From positions 1 to 64,000 of the forward strand of contig PNNN01000051.1 of the NCBI GenBank assembly GCA_013824245.1: a DNA stretch of 64,000 nucleotides. The letters are read 5' to 3'. A program made the position numbers and the translations under genes. Source of the stretch: Chlorobiaceae bacterium (lineage in GTDB: Bacteria; Bacteroidota; Ignavibacteria; UBA10030; SZUA-254). The first letter of the stretch is position 1; every line of letters starts with the position of its first letter. Positions 18,743 to 29,206 of the stretch are shown here, in pieces. The notes under the pieces are model-generated. The model was given only the letters and a program-made list of their open reading frames with translations, did not search any database and was not told where the DNA came from.

Positions 18743-20032
18743 TCAAATTATAGTATTGTCTGGTATGATAGCGTTTTTGACGATAATTGTAATTCCATTT
18801 CGGATACAGTAACTTTCTTTCTCACAGTCGATTTGCTGTATCTTGTTTTTATTGACTATTTTTACATTGCGGCCGATACGCGCATTTTTGTCGATGATCG
18901 AATCGCGAATGATAGTATTCTCGCCAATGCCGATTGGAGGCAAATTATTCTTTAGGTCGTTCTCTCTTTCTGTGTCAGATTGGTAATAATCTGCGCCCAT
19001 CATCAAAACATTTTCGAGTTGAGATTTTGCTTCAATCCGTGTTCTAACGCCAATCACTGAGTTTTGTATTTTAGCGCAGCGGATTATGCACCCATCTGAA
19101 ATCATAGACTGCTCAACTTTACTGTTTAGAATTTTACTAGGCGGAAGAAAGCGCGGCCGAGTGTATACCGGGAATTGTTCATCAAAGAAACTGAAATCAG
19201 GATTCGGCTGCTTTACAAGCGCAAGATTCGCTCTGTAAAACGATTCAATTGTTCCTATGTCTTCCCAATATCCGCGAAAAATATATGATTGCACTTTAAA
19301 GTCTTTAATCGCTTCCGGTATCAGATGTTTCCCGAAATCGGTATGCTGGGGATAACGTTCCAATAATTTTGTAATCACATCATTTTTAAAAATATAAATC
19401 CCCATCGACGCAAGATATGAAGTTCCCCATGTTGAAGCATCCACAAAGCCGAGCGATGTAACATCTACCTGCATATTCTTTAATTCATCACCCTTTGGTT
19501 TCTCTTTAAATTCAACCACTCTGCCTTTCGCATCAATCTTCATTAATCCGAATCCCGAAGCATCAGCTTCTGAAACGGGAATTACTGCAATGCTAACATC
19601 GGCGTTTGTTTCGCGGTGTGATTTCACGAATAATCTATAATCCATTTTATAAAGATGATCGCCCGCGAGAATTAAAAGGTCGTTGGCTTTTTGCGGTTCA
19701 ATAACCCAAAGTATTTTTCGCACAGCATCGGCAGTGCCTTGAAACCAATCCGGACTGATGGTTGTTTGCTGTGCCGCAAGAACTTCTACGAAACCTTTCA
19801 TGAACGGAGAGAATCCGTATGTAGTCGACACATGCCGGTTTAGCGATGCCGAATTGAATTGTGTTAAAACAAAAATTTTATGGATGTTAGAATTAATACA
19901 ATTACTGACCGGAATATCGATGAGACGATATTTGCCGGCGAGGGGTAGGGCTGGCTTCGCGCGTAATTTTGTTAAAGGATAAAGGCGTTCACCGCGCCCG
20001 CCACCTAAAATTATCGCTACTACATCTTTCAT
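18743..20032 (-). CDS. glgC: Glucose-1-phosphate adenylyltransferase
   Basis: AIILGGGRGERLYPLTKLRAKPALPLAGKYRLIDIPVSNCINS; WFQGTADAVRK; GDHLYKMDY; FRGYWEDIGTI. Confidence 0.96.
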   Translation of the reverse strand: MKDVVAIILGGGRGERLYPLTKLRAKPALPLAGKYRLIDIPVSNCINSNIHKIFVLTQFNSASLNRHVSTTYGFSPFMKGFVEVLAAQQTTISPDWFQGTADAVRKILWVIEPQKANDLLILAGDHLYKMDYRLFVKSHRETNADVSIAVIPVSEADASGFGLMKIDAKGRVVEFKEKPKGDELKNMQVDVTSLGFVDASTWGTSYLASMGIYIFKNDVITKLLERYPQHTDFGKHLIPEAIKDFKVQSYIFRGYWEDIGTIESFYRANLALVKQPNPDFSFFDEQFPVYTRPRFLPPSKILNSKVEQSMISDGCIIRCAKIQNSVIGVRTRIEAKSQLENVLMMGADYYQSDTERENDLKNNLPPIGIGENTIIRDSIIDKNARIGRNVKIVNKNKIQQIDCEKESYCIRNGITIIVKNAIIPDNTII

Positions 20033-20040
20033 TTAGATAT

Positions 20041-23000
20041 TCACCTTAATTCTTCATCAGATTTAATCATTGAAATAAAATCGTTAAACCGAAATTTCGA
20101 TTTGTTCGATTTGTTAATAAGAGCGGCATAAACATTTTTAAACGATTCGAGATCGATTTTATTTTCATTTGAACTTTTAAATGTTGTTATTGCCTCCGAG
20201 CTAATCGCCAGACTGATCAGCTCTTCGAGTTTTTCTTTGTTGAAATATCTGATATTTTTAAAAACATTTATACCGATTATCTTTTCGATTTCAGGTCGAA
20301 TGAAATATTCACTCCATGTTTCGTTTTTTGTGCGTTTCATCTGAAGAACGAGCCGAGCCATATCGTTGGCTTGATCCTGATTAAAATCGTAGCTTGCGAA
20401 AATTTCGGTAAAGGAACGGTGAAAACACAATCTCTTTATGATTTCATCTCCCCCAATTTCGAGGATACTTTCGGTTATAAGCCATGCGTGAAGGATCAAT
20501 AGAGATCGTTTATCCGTCGCATTGAAAAACGGAGCGAGATCAGGATGATTTAATTTTAAAATGAATTGCCTGCTTGCACGGATATTATTTTTATATTCCT
20601 CAAGAACTTTTTGAGTTTGCAAAGATTGGTGAATAATTAATTTGATTTGTTCAGCCAATAATCCACCCCTTTTTTCTATAGAGGTTAGAATCGAATCGGT
20701 TATTGAGTCATCTTTCTCGATTAGATATTGAGAAAATTTATTGAATATCTTATTATCAAAAAGATCGTACAGTTTGATTAAGACAGGGAAGAGCCGGACT
20801 TTCTCAAGCTCTTCTACGATGTTCACAACTCCACTGCCATGTAAATGACTTGCAAGCCGTTCGTAATCGCCCGAGTCATCATATATTTCTTTGAAATTGA
20901 TGAAAACATGATACCCGAATGCTTTTAGTTCTATGTACAATCCTTTCTCGTGAAGATCTTTTCCTGAGCGGATGTAATTACGATTAGTCATCTGATCTTT
21001 AAAGATATAAAAAACATTGCCGTCGTTACGGCATCCGAGTGCATCGCCGATTGTCCGGTGAGTGATGACGGGATTTTCTGTCGATCCTGAATTCCGACCA
21101 ACGCTCATCCTAATTCTCCCGGCAGTTTCCGCGTATCTGTTATGAAAACAAACAACAGCGCGCTCGTTACCCGATTTATTCGAGTAGGCAATTAAATCAT
21201 TGTCCAGATTACCGTCGATATCTATAAAATCGTACAACTCAAAATTCGCTACCTGACTGAATAAATATCTTTGGGCTAATAACGGGAAAATTTCCTGCTC
21301 ATGCCGCTTTATCAGTTCGAGGTTTGGTTCTTCATCGTAATATGCCCGACGGTATTCCATTCCATATTTTTCAGTCAGACCTTCAATCTGTCCGTGTCCA
21401 ATCATCGGCAAACCCGGAAGTGTTACCATCATCGCTAAAGTTCCGAAGTATTTATCCTCTTTTCCGAATTGAGCAATTGCCGTCTGTTCGTCGGGATTGC
21501 TCATAAAGTTAACGTAGCGTTTCAAGATTTCGGGATGATAATGCAATGTGTTGCGGATAAGCTCGCGGTACTTCGAGTTCTCTTCCATCTTCAGCATATT
21601 CATGAACGCGCTGTTATAAACACGGTGCATTCCCAATGTTCGCACAAAGTATCCCTCGAGCAGCCAAAATGCCTCGGCTAACAGCAAAGTATTCGGAAGT
21701 TCCGCGTTGATGCGATCAACTACCTCACGCCAAAATTCCTGAGGAAACATGCGATTGAATTCTTCTGTGCTCATTGAGTGATCTGCCCGCGATGGTATAT
21801 CTCCTCCTTTTCCGGGGTGTGGAAACCAGAGCCGTTGAAAATGTTGCTTGGTCAAAATCATCGCCGCATCGAAACGTATGATCGGAAATTTTCTTGCGAC
21901 GTGAAATATAGTTTGGATAACAGCTTCCCGAACTTCCGCCCTCATGAAATTTAATTGTGCGGTATCGTTCCACGGCATGTGTGTGCCGTCGTTACCGTGA
22001 TAAATGTAATGAACCGTTTGATTGCGGCGGTCGATCCTTTGAAATACAACAGCGGCATCATTCTTTCGCCAGTAACCGTCTTCAATTCGAATCTCTATAT
22101 CGGGATGATCGGAAAGATTTCCTCCGCTGAAATTGTAATTTGGAAACGGCGGATATTCCGATTGAATGAAATACTCGGGATGCTCAACAACCCATTTCGA
22201 AAATATTCCCATATGATTCGGAACCATATCTCCCGACATTCTGATGCCCCGCTCCCAAGCCCGCGATTTAAGATTTTGAAACGCATCCTCGCCTCCTAAA
22301 TCATGAGCGATCACATAATCGTATAAAGAATATGCCGAGGCGGCAGCTTCAGGATTCCCCATCCACTGCTTTATCTTTTGCGATGCAGAACTTCTTTCCC
22401 AGATTCCTATCAACCATAACGCGGTGATATTCCAGCTTGCCAGTTGATCCAACTCTTCATCGGGAATTTCATTCAACTTCGTGATCGCGCGTTTATATTT
22501 TTTTGATAATTGATCGAGCCAGACATGAATATTCTTGGCAAGAAGTACAACGTTCGGCATCCAGTCGAGATCTGAAGAAAATCGCTCTAAGTCTAACAAA
22601 TCTACTCCGCTCAATTCTTCTCTATTGTAAACCGGAACTTCTGTGCTCTGTTGATCGCCGTGAAAAATTATTTTATCGTCTTCTTTTAATAAATCGCCCG
22701 AGCCCAATATGCGATTGATAAATTTTTCTCCGAGCAATAATCCCCATTGCCGCTTCATGTATTCGAGTTGTCCGGCTAAGCTATTCGGACTTGCAAGTAT
22801 AGGAGCACGCAGCAAATCGAAAATATATAAATTTTCGGGGCCGAAACGTTTTTCTGTTTGAAAGAATTTATCGAGAGATTCGATTGCAGTCGGATAGATA
22901 GTTCTCTCTGCCAAATCTTTTTCATCGAACAGTTCTTTAAATTTACCGAATGCCGGGTTGAAATTGGCAAAATACAGAAGAATGATCTCTTCAAGCGTAA

Positions 23001-23508
23001 TTTCCTTGTTCGATTTTCCGGCGCTGACCTTGTTCAGATAATCCGCGATGCTCGTTTGCCCGCGATAAATTTCGATTGGAGGGAATAATTCGGAAAATTG
23101 CTCAAGCAAGAATGTTGATTTTTTGTTTCCGAAATTTTCTTCAACCGATTTCAGCGCCCTGCCGAACACTATAGGATTTTTGGTTTCTTCGTACAAGCGT
23201 AAAACATAATGATAGATTTCATCTATCAATCCCATCGCATTCAGTTCGCCTGCGCGGACGCTCTTTTCGGGATGGCTTTGCAGATCGCGCTGCGAATTCA
23301 TCTTCTGCGCAAGCACACGCACTGCGTGATAATTAGGGAATATGGCATTTCCAGTAATGGTAAAAAGCGAATCGTCGACATCATATTTATTTCTTACCGG
23401 GGAAAGTATATGAAACTCGAACGAAGGATACACATTTTTGGATCGTTGGAGTCCGCCTGATGCGGAGGGATATTTGGAGAGAGTAAGATTTAGTATATGA
23501 TTATTCAT
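20041..23508 (-). CDS. Very large GH13 (alpha-amylase superfamily) protein, 1155 aa
   Basis: DMVPNHMG; FPIIRFDAAMI (nucleophile region); LLAEAFWLLEG (acid/base); FMSNPDEQTA; long extensions on both sides. Confidence 0.85.
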   Translation of the reverse strand: MNNHILNLTLSKYPSASGGLQRSKNVYPSFEFHILSPVRNKYDVDDSLFTITGNAIFPNYHAVRVLAQKMNSQRDLQSHPEKSVRAGELNAMGLIDEIYHYVLRLYEETKNPIVFGRALKSVEENFGNKKSTFLLEQFSELFPPIEIYRGQTSIADYLNKVSAGKSNKEITLEEIILLYFANFNPAFGKFKELFDEKDLAERTIYPTAIESLDKFFQTEKRFGPENLYIFDLLRAPILASPNSLAGQLEYMKRQWGLLLGEKFINRILGSGDLLKEDDKIIFHGDQQSTEVPVYNREELSGVDLLDLERFSSDLDWMPNVVLLAKNIHVWLDQLSKKYKRAITKLNEIPDEELDQLASWNITALWLIGIWERSSASQKIKQWMGNPEAAASAYSLYDYVIAHDLGGEDAFQNLKSRAWERGIRMSGDMVPNHMGIFSKWVVEHPEYFIQSEYPPFPNYNFSGGNLSDHPDIEIRIEDGYWRKNDAAVVFQRIDRRNQTVHYIYHGNDGTHMPWNDTAQLNFMRAEVREAVIQTIFHVARKFPIIRFDAAMILTKQHFQRLWFPHPGKGGDIPSRADHSMSTEEFNRMFPQEFWREVVDRINAELPNTLLLAEAFWLLEGYFVRTLGMHRVYNSAFMNMLKMEENSKYRELIRNTLHYHPEILKRYVNFMSNPDEQTAIAQFGKEDKYFGTLAMMVTLPGLPMIGHGQIEGLTEKYGMEYRRAYYDEEPNLELIKRHEQEIFPLLAQRYLFSQVANFELYDFIDIDGNLDNDLIAYSNKSGNERAVVCFHNRYAETAGRIRMSVGRNSGSTENPVITHRTIGDALGCRNDGNVFYIFKDQMTNRNYIRSGKDLHEKGLYIELKAFGYHVFINFKEIYDDSGDYERLASHLHGSGVVNIVEELEKVRLFPVLIKLYDLFDNKIFNKFSQYLIEKDDSITDSILTSIEKRGGLLAEQIKLIIHQSLQTQKVLEEYKNNIRASRQFILKLNHPDLAPFFNATDKRSLLILHAWLITESILEIGGDEIIKRLCFHRSFTEIFASYDFNQDQANDMARLVLQMKRTKNETWSEYFIRPEIEKIIGINVFKNIRYFNKEKLEELISLAISSEAITTFKSSNENKIDLESFKNVYAALINKSNKSKFRFNDFISMIKSDEELR

Positions 23509-24449
23509 TAAAGTTTGTTTTCATTTTTCTGGTTGAGATGTGTTTTCACGTGTTCAGCTATAAGCTGCTCAATTTTGTGAACAATATCATCGGGAGCGCC
23601 GTTATAATATTTAGATTGCAAACGCATATCGCAAACTTCGTTAACATAATCTACAACCACAAGCTTACCGTCTTTTGTCAGCGCTATCTCGGAAGAAAAG
23701 AAATCAAGTCCGCAGATGCGCTGTATGATGCTCATCGTATTACGTAACCCGCTCAAGTTGAAACATGATTCTTCATTCTTTGTAAGTTCGGTGTAACGAT
23801 GTGTTTGGTCGTCCCACCAGCAAGGGATGATTTCGCCGAAAGCAAAATAAACCCTGAACCATGCGCGCTTGCCTTCGAAAATTGTCGGGATGATTGTTTC
23901 CTGTATTAAATACTTATCGTTTTTATGTTCCTGCCGTGCTTTGATGATTTCGGAGATACTCACGGCGTTCATTATCACTCCCGTTCCGCCGCCGGTCGTG
24001 TTTGCCGGTTTGATCACGAAAAAATTCCCGATGTTTTTTAACTCTTTCTCATCCATGCTTATACAACGCTGCTCGTTGTAGGGGGAGAGAATTATCGTGT
24101 TTGGAACATATAAACCGTTCGTAATAAACTCTAAATGCATATTAGCTTTATCGATGGCATGTGTAACGCGGTGGTACGGATTGATAAGGCAGGTTGCATG
24201 TTCTTCCATCCATTTTACGAGAGGAAGGAAATGCGGATCTGCATCCGATGCACGGTCAAAAAATGCTTCAAAAGTGATTTTATTATCTTTAATATCACCA
24301 AGCAAATGAGGGAGGTGATTTGTATCGATTTTATATGTTGATATGCCGCGGAGTGAACATTCATGCTCGATGCCGGATATGAAATCGGAATCGAATTCCC
24401 AGTTCCAGGCGATTGCAAGATTATACAATTGCGGCTTGTTATCTTTCAT
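23508..24449 (-). CDS. ATP-grasp fold protein
   Basis: FFVIKPANTTGGGTGVIMN, LIQETIIPT, LVVVDYVNEVCDMR; start codon taken at MKDNKPQ. Confidence 0.65.
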   Translation of the reverse strand: MKDNKPQLYNLAIAWNWEFDSDFISGIEHECSLRGISTYKIDTNHLPHLLGDIKDNKITFEAFFDRASDADPHFLPLVKWMEEHATCLINPYHRVTHAIDKANMHLEFITNGLYVPNTIILSPYNEQRCISMDEKELKNIGNFFVIKPANTTGGGTGVIMNAVSISEIIKARQEHKNDKYLIQETIIPTIFEGKRAWFRVYFAFGEIIPCWWDDQTHRYTELTKNEESCFNLSGLRNTMSIIQRICGLDFFSSEIALTKDGKLVVVDYVNEVCDMRLQSKYYNGAPDDIVHKIEQLIAEHVKTHLNQKNENKL

Positions 24450-24526
24450 GTAGCAATATACTGCTTTAATGAAAAAAAGACAATATACATTCAAGAAAAG
24501 ATGAGCTGATTGACTCGCCGAAAAGA

Positions 24527-24557
24527 GTCATGCTGAGCGCCAGTCGAAGCGTGAGTC
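24527..24557. repeat. Short intergenic inverted repeat (gtcatgctgagcgccagtcgaagcgtgagtc)
   Basis: Resembles the GTCATGCTGAGCG..AGTCGAAGCATGA-type intergenic repeat seen in many bacterial genomes (recalled, not searched). Confidence 0.5.
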
Positions 24558-24575
24558 CTGAAGAGATATTCGTAG

Positions 24576-24812
24576 AGTTTGTTTCTCATTTATTTACCTC
24601 TGGCGATGAACAGACATTCTTTTGAAGATGTTGACCAAAAAGTAAAAAGGACTGTGTCATTCCCGAATTCTTCAATCGGCCTGCCTGCCGAAACGGCACG
24701 CAGGCAGGGAATCCAGAAATTGGGAAAATCTGAACACTGGACTCCCGACAAAAACGTTCGGGAGTGACAGTCTGGGTCTTTTTGGACAACCTCTGTAACG
24801 AGAAAACAAACT
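24576..24812. repeat. Composite inverted-repeat element (MITE/REP-like), no transposase
   Basis: Nested arms: agtttgtttctc/gagaaaacaaact, gttgaccaaaaag/ctttttggacaac, tgtcattcccga/tcgggagtgaca, with an internal CCTGCCTGC...GCAGGCAGG palindrome. Confidence 0.6.
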
Positions 24813-24851
24813 TATTGGTCAGTCCCATGAAAGGGGTGGTCAAAAAATAAA

Positions 24852-25583
24852 TTAAAGTATTACTTTTGTTGTTAACGCAAATCCAAAATCGCGTGAGTTT
24901 GCAAGCCCCTTTGCAATTTCGTTTTGCAAATAAATACTGCTGCCGAGGTGCGCGCCTAAAAATAAACTTGCCGAGAACTCGCTTTGAGTAATACGCCGAC
25001 CCGCTGAACTGCTGCTTTGAACACTTGCATACTCAGCGCCAACACCAATAATACCCGATTCGTTAAAATCGTAAAAGAGTCCTGTGTGTCCGCCAACAGT
25101 CATATTATTATCTTCGAATGCGTAAGTTGCGGTTGGATGAACAACATAAGTCAGTTGCTCTGAGCGGAAAATATTCGGCAACGAAAATGTCATTTCGTTC
25201 TCCGCGCCGTCGAACCTGCCGGCATGTTCGGCAATAACATCAAGCGTGTAATCCTGTGCTTCAGATGAGAAAAGATTATATACGCCTCTGATGCCGTATG
25301 AATCGATCTTGAAATCGTTGCGCGGCTTTTCACCAGAGCCAAGCGTGAATTGAACTGAAAAATTACGAGCTATACCGTAATAAATATTTCCGTTCAGAAA
25401 GAACATATCGTTTTGCGGAGCTCCGACGCTGTTGAATGAATATTCATTGTTGAGATCAAAGACGAGAGATCTTTGCGGGTAAACCATAGATCCTTTGCCG
25501 AGGAAAAGATATGTATCAAAGCATGGATAGGCGGTGCTTGCAAATAGAGATATTAGCGCAACTGTTATAATAAATTTTTTCAT
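24852..25583 (-). CDS. Outer-membrane beta-barrel-like protein linked to nikR
   Basis: Signal peptide MKKFIITVALISLFASTAYP, amphipathic beta strands, starts 11 bp after nikR stop. Confidence 0.55.
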   Translation of the reverse strand: MKKFIITVALISLFASTAYPCFDTYLFLGKGSMVYPQRSLVFDLNNEYSFNSVGAPQNDMFFLNGNIYYGIARNFSVQFTLGSGEKPRNDFKIDSYGIRGVYNLFSSEAQDYTLDVIAEHAGRFDGAENEMTFSLPNIFRSEQLTYVVHPTATYAFEDNNMTVGGHTGLFYDFNESGIIGVGAEYASVQSSSSAGRRITQSEFSASLFLGAHLGSSIYLQNEIAKGLANSRDFGFALTTKVIL

Positions 25584-25594
25584 GATGATATCCT

Positions 25595-26041
25595 TTAATG
25601 TTTGTGAATATGGTGTGAAGAGTTTGATTGTTTTCCGAGAGAAGATGTCAGCGTTAATTTACCGTGCTTAACTCCATTGATGCTGAGAAGTTTTTCAGAC
25701 AACTGTTTTAAAATTCGCGCATCACCACGAAGCAGTATCACCTCGAAACAGTGGTCGTGATCGAGATGGACGTGGCTGGTTGAGATTATATTGTGAAAAT
25801 GTTTGTGCTGGAGATTGGCAAGCTGTTTCTCAAGCTCGCGCTTGTGATGATCGTAAAGATAAACAAGCGCGCCGAATACCTTGCCGGTTTCATCCTGAAT
25901 ACTTTCATCCACAAGTTTATCGCGAACAATATCGCGTATTGCCTCTGAGCGGTTTGTGTATCCTTTTTTGGTTATAAGTTTATCGAATTGTCCGAGGAGA
26001 TTTTCTTCCATCGAAACGCCGAAACGGATCAGTTTTTTCAT
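25595..26041 (-). CDS. nikR: NikR-type ribbon-helix-helix metal-responsive regulator
   Basis: RFGVSMEENLLGQFDKLITKKGYTNRSEAIRDIVRDKL (RHH) and SHVHLDHDHCFEVILLRGDA (His/His/Cys metal ligands). Confidence 0.92.
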   Translation of the reverse strand: MKKLIRFGVSMEENLLGQFDKLITKKGYTNRSEAIRDIVRDKLVDESIQDETGKVFGALVYLYDHHKRELEKQLANLQHKHFHNIISTSHVHLDHDHCFEVILLRGDARILKQLSEKLLSINGVKHGKLTLTSSLGKQSNSSHHIHKH

Positions 26042-26129
26042 ATTAGTGTGCCACGATTTTTAAAAATATAACACGCTAAAACGAAAAAAGCAAATGAGAA
26101 TGGTTAGTATTGTTCCCGGGAGAAAATTA

Positions 26130-26711
26130 TTATTTAGATTTTAAGATACGCACGAGATGCTGGCGCAATGCCTCTTCAGCAGTGTAACCAACAAACTCTT
26201 TTATAAGAGAGCCATCGCGGTTGAAAAGATAACTTTGCGGCAGTCCCACCGTTTTGTAGATGTTTAAAAGATCATCCTTAATACCTGACTGCCATATTAC
26301 GTTATTCTCTTGTATGAACGAACGAACTGCGGTTTCGGTTGTCTTCACTGCAATACCGACAATTTCGAAACCTTTGCCATGAAATTCTTTGTAAAGCTTA
26401 GCGAGACCTTCCGATTCTTTCTTGCACGGCTCGCACCACGGCGCCCAAATATTGACGAGCAATATTTTCCCTCCAAAATCTCCGATCCTGATTGTTTTAC
26501 CGTCGAGTGTTTTGAAAGTAAAATTATATTTGCCGTAATTCGAATTTATTTTTGAAGGAATATTTTTTTGTGCGGGTTTCACCTTCTCAATTTTATTAGA
26601 TATCTGTGAGAAAGTTGCCGAAGATACGATCAACAAAAGAAATATTGTCATCAAAGCCAACTCTTTCATTCTCTTCCTCATATCCATCATATTTTCATCT
26701 TCGTCCTTCAA
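26130..26711 (-). CDS. TlpA-like thioredoxin-fold lipoprotein/periplasmic reductase
   Basis: LVNIWAPWCEPCKKESEGLAKLY (WCEPC), GLPQSYLFNRDGSLI. Confidence 0.9.
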   Translation of the reverse strand: MKDEDENMMDMRKRMKELALMTIFLLLIVSSATFSQISNKIEKVKPAQKNIPSKINSNYGKYNFTFKTLDGKTIRIGDFGGKILLVNIWAPWCEPCKKESEGLAKLYKEFHGKGFEIVGIAVKTTETAVRSFIQENNVIWQSGIKDDLLNIYKTVGLPQSYLFNRDGSLIKEFVGYTAEEALRQHLVRILKSK

Positions 26712-26741
26712 AGCTCAAAACTCATATCTCATAAGCCAATT

Positions 26742-28172
26742 TCATCCTTCTATTAGTTTTTTCCCAGCTAATAAAAGTTGATGCACCTGTTCCTTGCTCA
26801 ACGCTTCAGAGTAAATTCTAACAAGCGGTTCTGTGCCTGAGAAACGTATTAACAACCAACTGCCATCGGTAAGGATAAACTTAAATCCATCTGTAAGATT
26901 CACCTTCGCAATTTCCCAACTTCCTAATTTCTTGGGTTGATTTTCTTTAAGGTTTTTCAGGATTCCATCTTTTTGACTCGCCTCGATGATCGTATCGATC
27001 CGATCATAAAAATGCGGTCCAACTTTCTCGAAAAGCTTGGCAAGAAGCTGAGAGGGTTTCAATTTTGTCTTCACCATAAAATCGAGGAAAAGGAGTCCGG
27101 CTAAAATTCCGTCACGTTCCGGTACATGTCCATGGAAGGCATAGCCGCCGCTTTCTTCACCGCCGATGATCGCATCTGTTTCCATCATTTTCGGTGCGAC
27201 GAACTTGAAGCCGACACCTGTTTCATGCACGGGAACGTTATAAATTTTTCCTAATGCTTCGAGCATTGAAGTCGTGGAAAGTGTTTTTACAATCGCGCCG
27301 CGTTGTTTGCGAACATCCAACAAATACATCGCAAGCAAGGCGTACACACGAAGTTGATCTAAGAATTCTCCATTCTCATCCGCAAATCCGCATCTGTCGG
27401 CATCGCCATCGGTTATTACCACAACATCCGCGCCGATTTCTTTTGCTTTTGCAAGACCTGCGTCAATGTTTGGTGGAATCGGTTCAGGTCTGCTCATTTC
27501 GGGGAAAATAGGATTTCGTTCGCTGTGGATTTCTATGATCTGTGTTTTACCGCCACCGATCAGTCGCATAAACCAGCCCGCGCCGTTGCCCCACATCGGA
27601 TCAACGAGGACTTTGAACCCCGCTTGCTTTATCGGCTCAAGATCGACTAACTTTTTAATTTGTTTTATATAATCTTCATCGGCGTTGAATTTCATTATTT
27701 TACCCGATGCGATTCCGTCATCGAATTTAATTCTTTTAACTGAAGAGATATCTTTCGGAATCAGCGCTTCAATTTTTATCAAACCATCCGGGTCGATAGC
27801 ACCGCCGTTCTCATCACGAACCTTGAAACCATTATCAACAGGCGGATTGTGGCTTGCAGTGATGTTGATTGCGGCGATTGCATTACGAGCTTTCACACTG
27901 AATGAGATAACCGGTGTTGGCACACCGCCGCCGCAAAAGAGAACCGGAATTCCATTCGCTGCTAGAACTTCAGCCGATGCAACGGCAAAATTTTCAGAGT
28001 GAAAACGTCTGTCGCCGCCAACTACAACGCCTCGCTGGAGTTTGTCGGATTGATAAACTGATTTTAAATAATCGGCAAAGCCCTGAGTGCAGCGTCGAAC
28101 ATTATCGAATGTGTAATCTTCGGCAATTTTGCCGCGCCAGCCGTCTGTACCGAATTTGATGTCGTGAGTCAT
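26742..28172 (-). CDS. Phosphoglucomutase/phosphomannomutase family
   Basis: [61 protein letters not shown]. Confidence 0.93.
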   Translation of the reverse strand: MTHDIKFGTDGWRGKIAEDYTFDNVRRCTQGFADYLKSVYQSDKLQRGVVVGGDRRFHSENFAVASAEVLAANGIPVLFCGGGVPTPVISFSVKARNAIAAINITASHNPPVDNGFKVRDENGGAIDPDGLIKIEALIPKDISSVKRIKFDDGIASGKIMKFNADEDYIKQIKKLVDLEPIKQAGFKVLVDPMWGNGAGWFMRLIGGGKTQIIEIHSERNPIFPEMSRPEPIPPNIDAGLAKAKEIGADVVVITDGDADRCGFADENGEFLDQLRVYALLAMYLLDVRKQRGAIVKTLSTTSMLEALGKIYNVPVHETGVGFKFVAPKMMETDAIIGGEESGGYAFHGHVPERDGILAGLLFLDFMVKTKLKPSQLLAKLFEKVGPHFYDRIDTIIEASQKDGILKNLKENQPKKLGSWEIAKVNLTDGFKFILTDGSWLLIRFSGTEPLVRIYSEALSKEQVHQLLLAGKKLIEG

Positions 28173-28198
28173 ATAAATTTTATTCTATTAAAAAGTTA

Positions 28199-29206
28199 TT
28201 ATTCAAAATTTACCGCATACTGGAAATTCAAATATCCGGCATTGATCTTATTTGTCTGATCTCTTTCGTAGTTGAACTGAATTTTAATTTCTTTTAACGG
28301 ATAATAATTAATTCCTCCAATATATTTTCGGGAAATTTGATACATCCATTGCGGATATTTAGCGAACCAATCAAACCGTCCAATCAGTTCCCAATCCGAA
28401 CAAAATTTCTTTCCCAGATCAACGTAAAAACCTTCACGCGTTTTCAGGTTGTCGCTGTTTGAATTCAGGTATTCCCCCTCAAGCCAATAATCTTTAAATG
28501 AGAACCTTGTGTAACCGCCAAGAAGGAGATGATTTCTTCCATAAAACGGAAGACTGGTAAAATCATCTTCCTGTTTTGTGTATGCGGTACTTCCGCCTAT
28601 CTCAAATTGCATCGCGTGATCGTTTTCATCTTTTTTAATAGGTGTGAGAAGAACTCTTCCAACGAATAAAGATATATTCTTCTTCACTGCATTATCGCCG
28701 TTAAAGGCGCCGGCAGTGAATTGAATTTTTTTATCAAGATAAGATCCGTTTAATTGAACGCCAAGTTGTCTAAATGGTCCGATAGTGCTTGCAACTGTTG
28801 ACCGACTTGTAAAAGTGATGTGCACATCGTTCCGCAGATATTCAACTGAATAGGGAGTTTTGAGCCGTCCCGCATCGATACGAAAATGATCATCGAGCGT
28901 GTACATTAATTTTAAATCAAGAAGAGAAAAAGTACCGTTCAAATTACCCTGAAAGAAATACGAAAAATTTTCTCCTGCTGATCCGGTAAAATACATACGA
29001 AGATTGCGAATTGTGAATTCGCTCGTTGTGTTATTGCCGTTATCCTTTACTTCTGCGGCAAACTGCGACATAAAACCAAGCTTGGGCTGGTTTCTGCCGA
29101 GCAGGGAATTGATTACATTCATAAAATTTGTCGAATCATTCTCTTGCGAATATACTCCACTAGAGAAAATGATTATTATCGAGAATACGATAATCAAACG
29201 ATTCAT
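28199..29206 (-). CDS. Phosphate-selective porin O/P-like outer-membrane protein
   Basis: Signal peptide; DLKLMYTLDDHFRIDAGRLKTPYSVEYL; terminal strand ending NFE. Confidence 0.7.
   Translation of the reverse strand: MNRLIIVFSIIIIFSSGVYSQENDSTNFMNVINSLLGRNQPKLGFMSQFAAEVKDNGNNTTSEFTIRNLRMYFTGSAGENFSYFFQGNLNGTFSLLDLKLMYTLDDHFRIDAGRLKTPYSVEYLRNDVHITFTSRSTVASTIGPFRQLGVQLNGSYLDKKIQFTAGAFNGDNAVKKNISLFVGRVLLTPIKKDENDHAMQFEIGGSTAYTKQEDDFTSLPFYGRNHLLLGGYTRFSFKDYWLEGEYLNSNSDNLKTREGFYVDLGKKFCSDWELIGRFDWFAKYPQWMYQISRKYIGGINYYPLKEIKIQFNYERDQTNKINAGYLNFQYAVNFE

Noticed and set aside
24579-24843. ORFs 24579-24767 (+) and 24586-24843 (-)
   Set aside because: They lie entirely within the inverted-repeat element and have no recognisable protein features.
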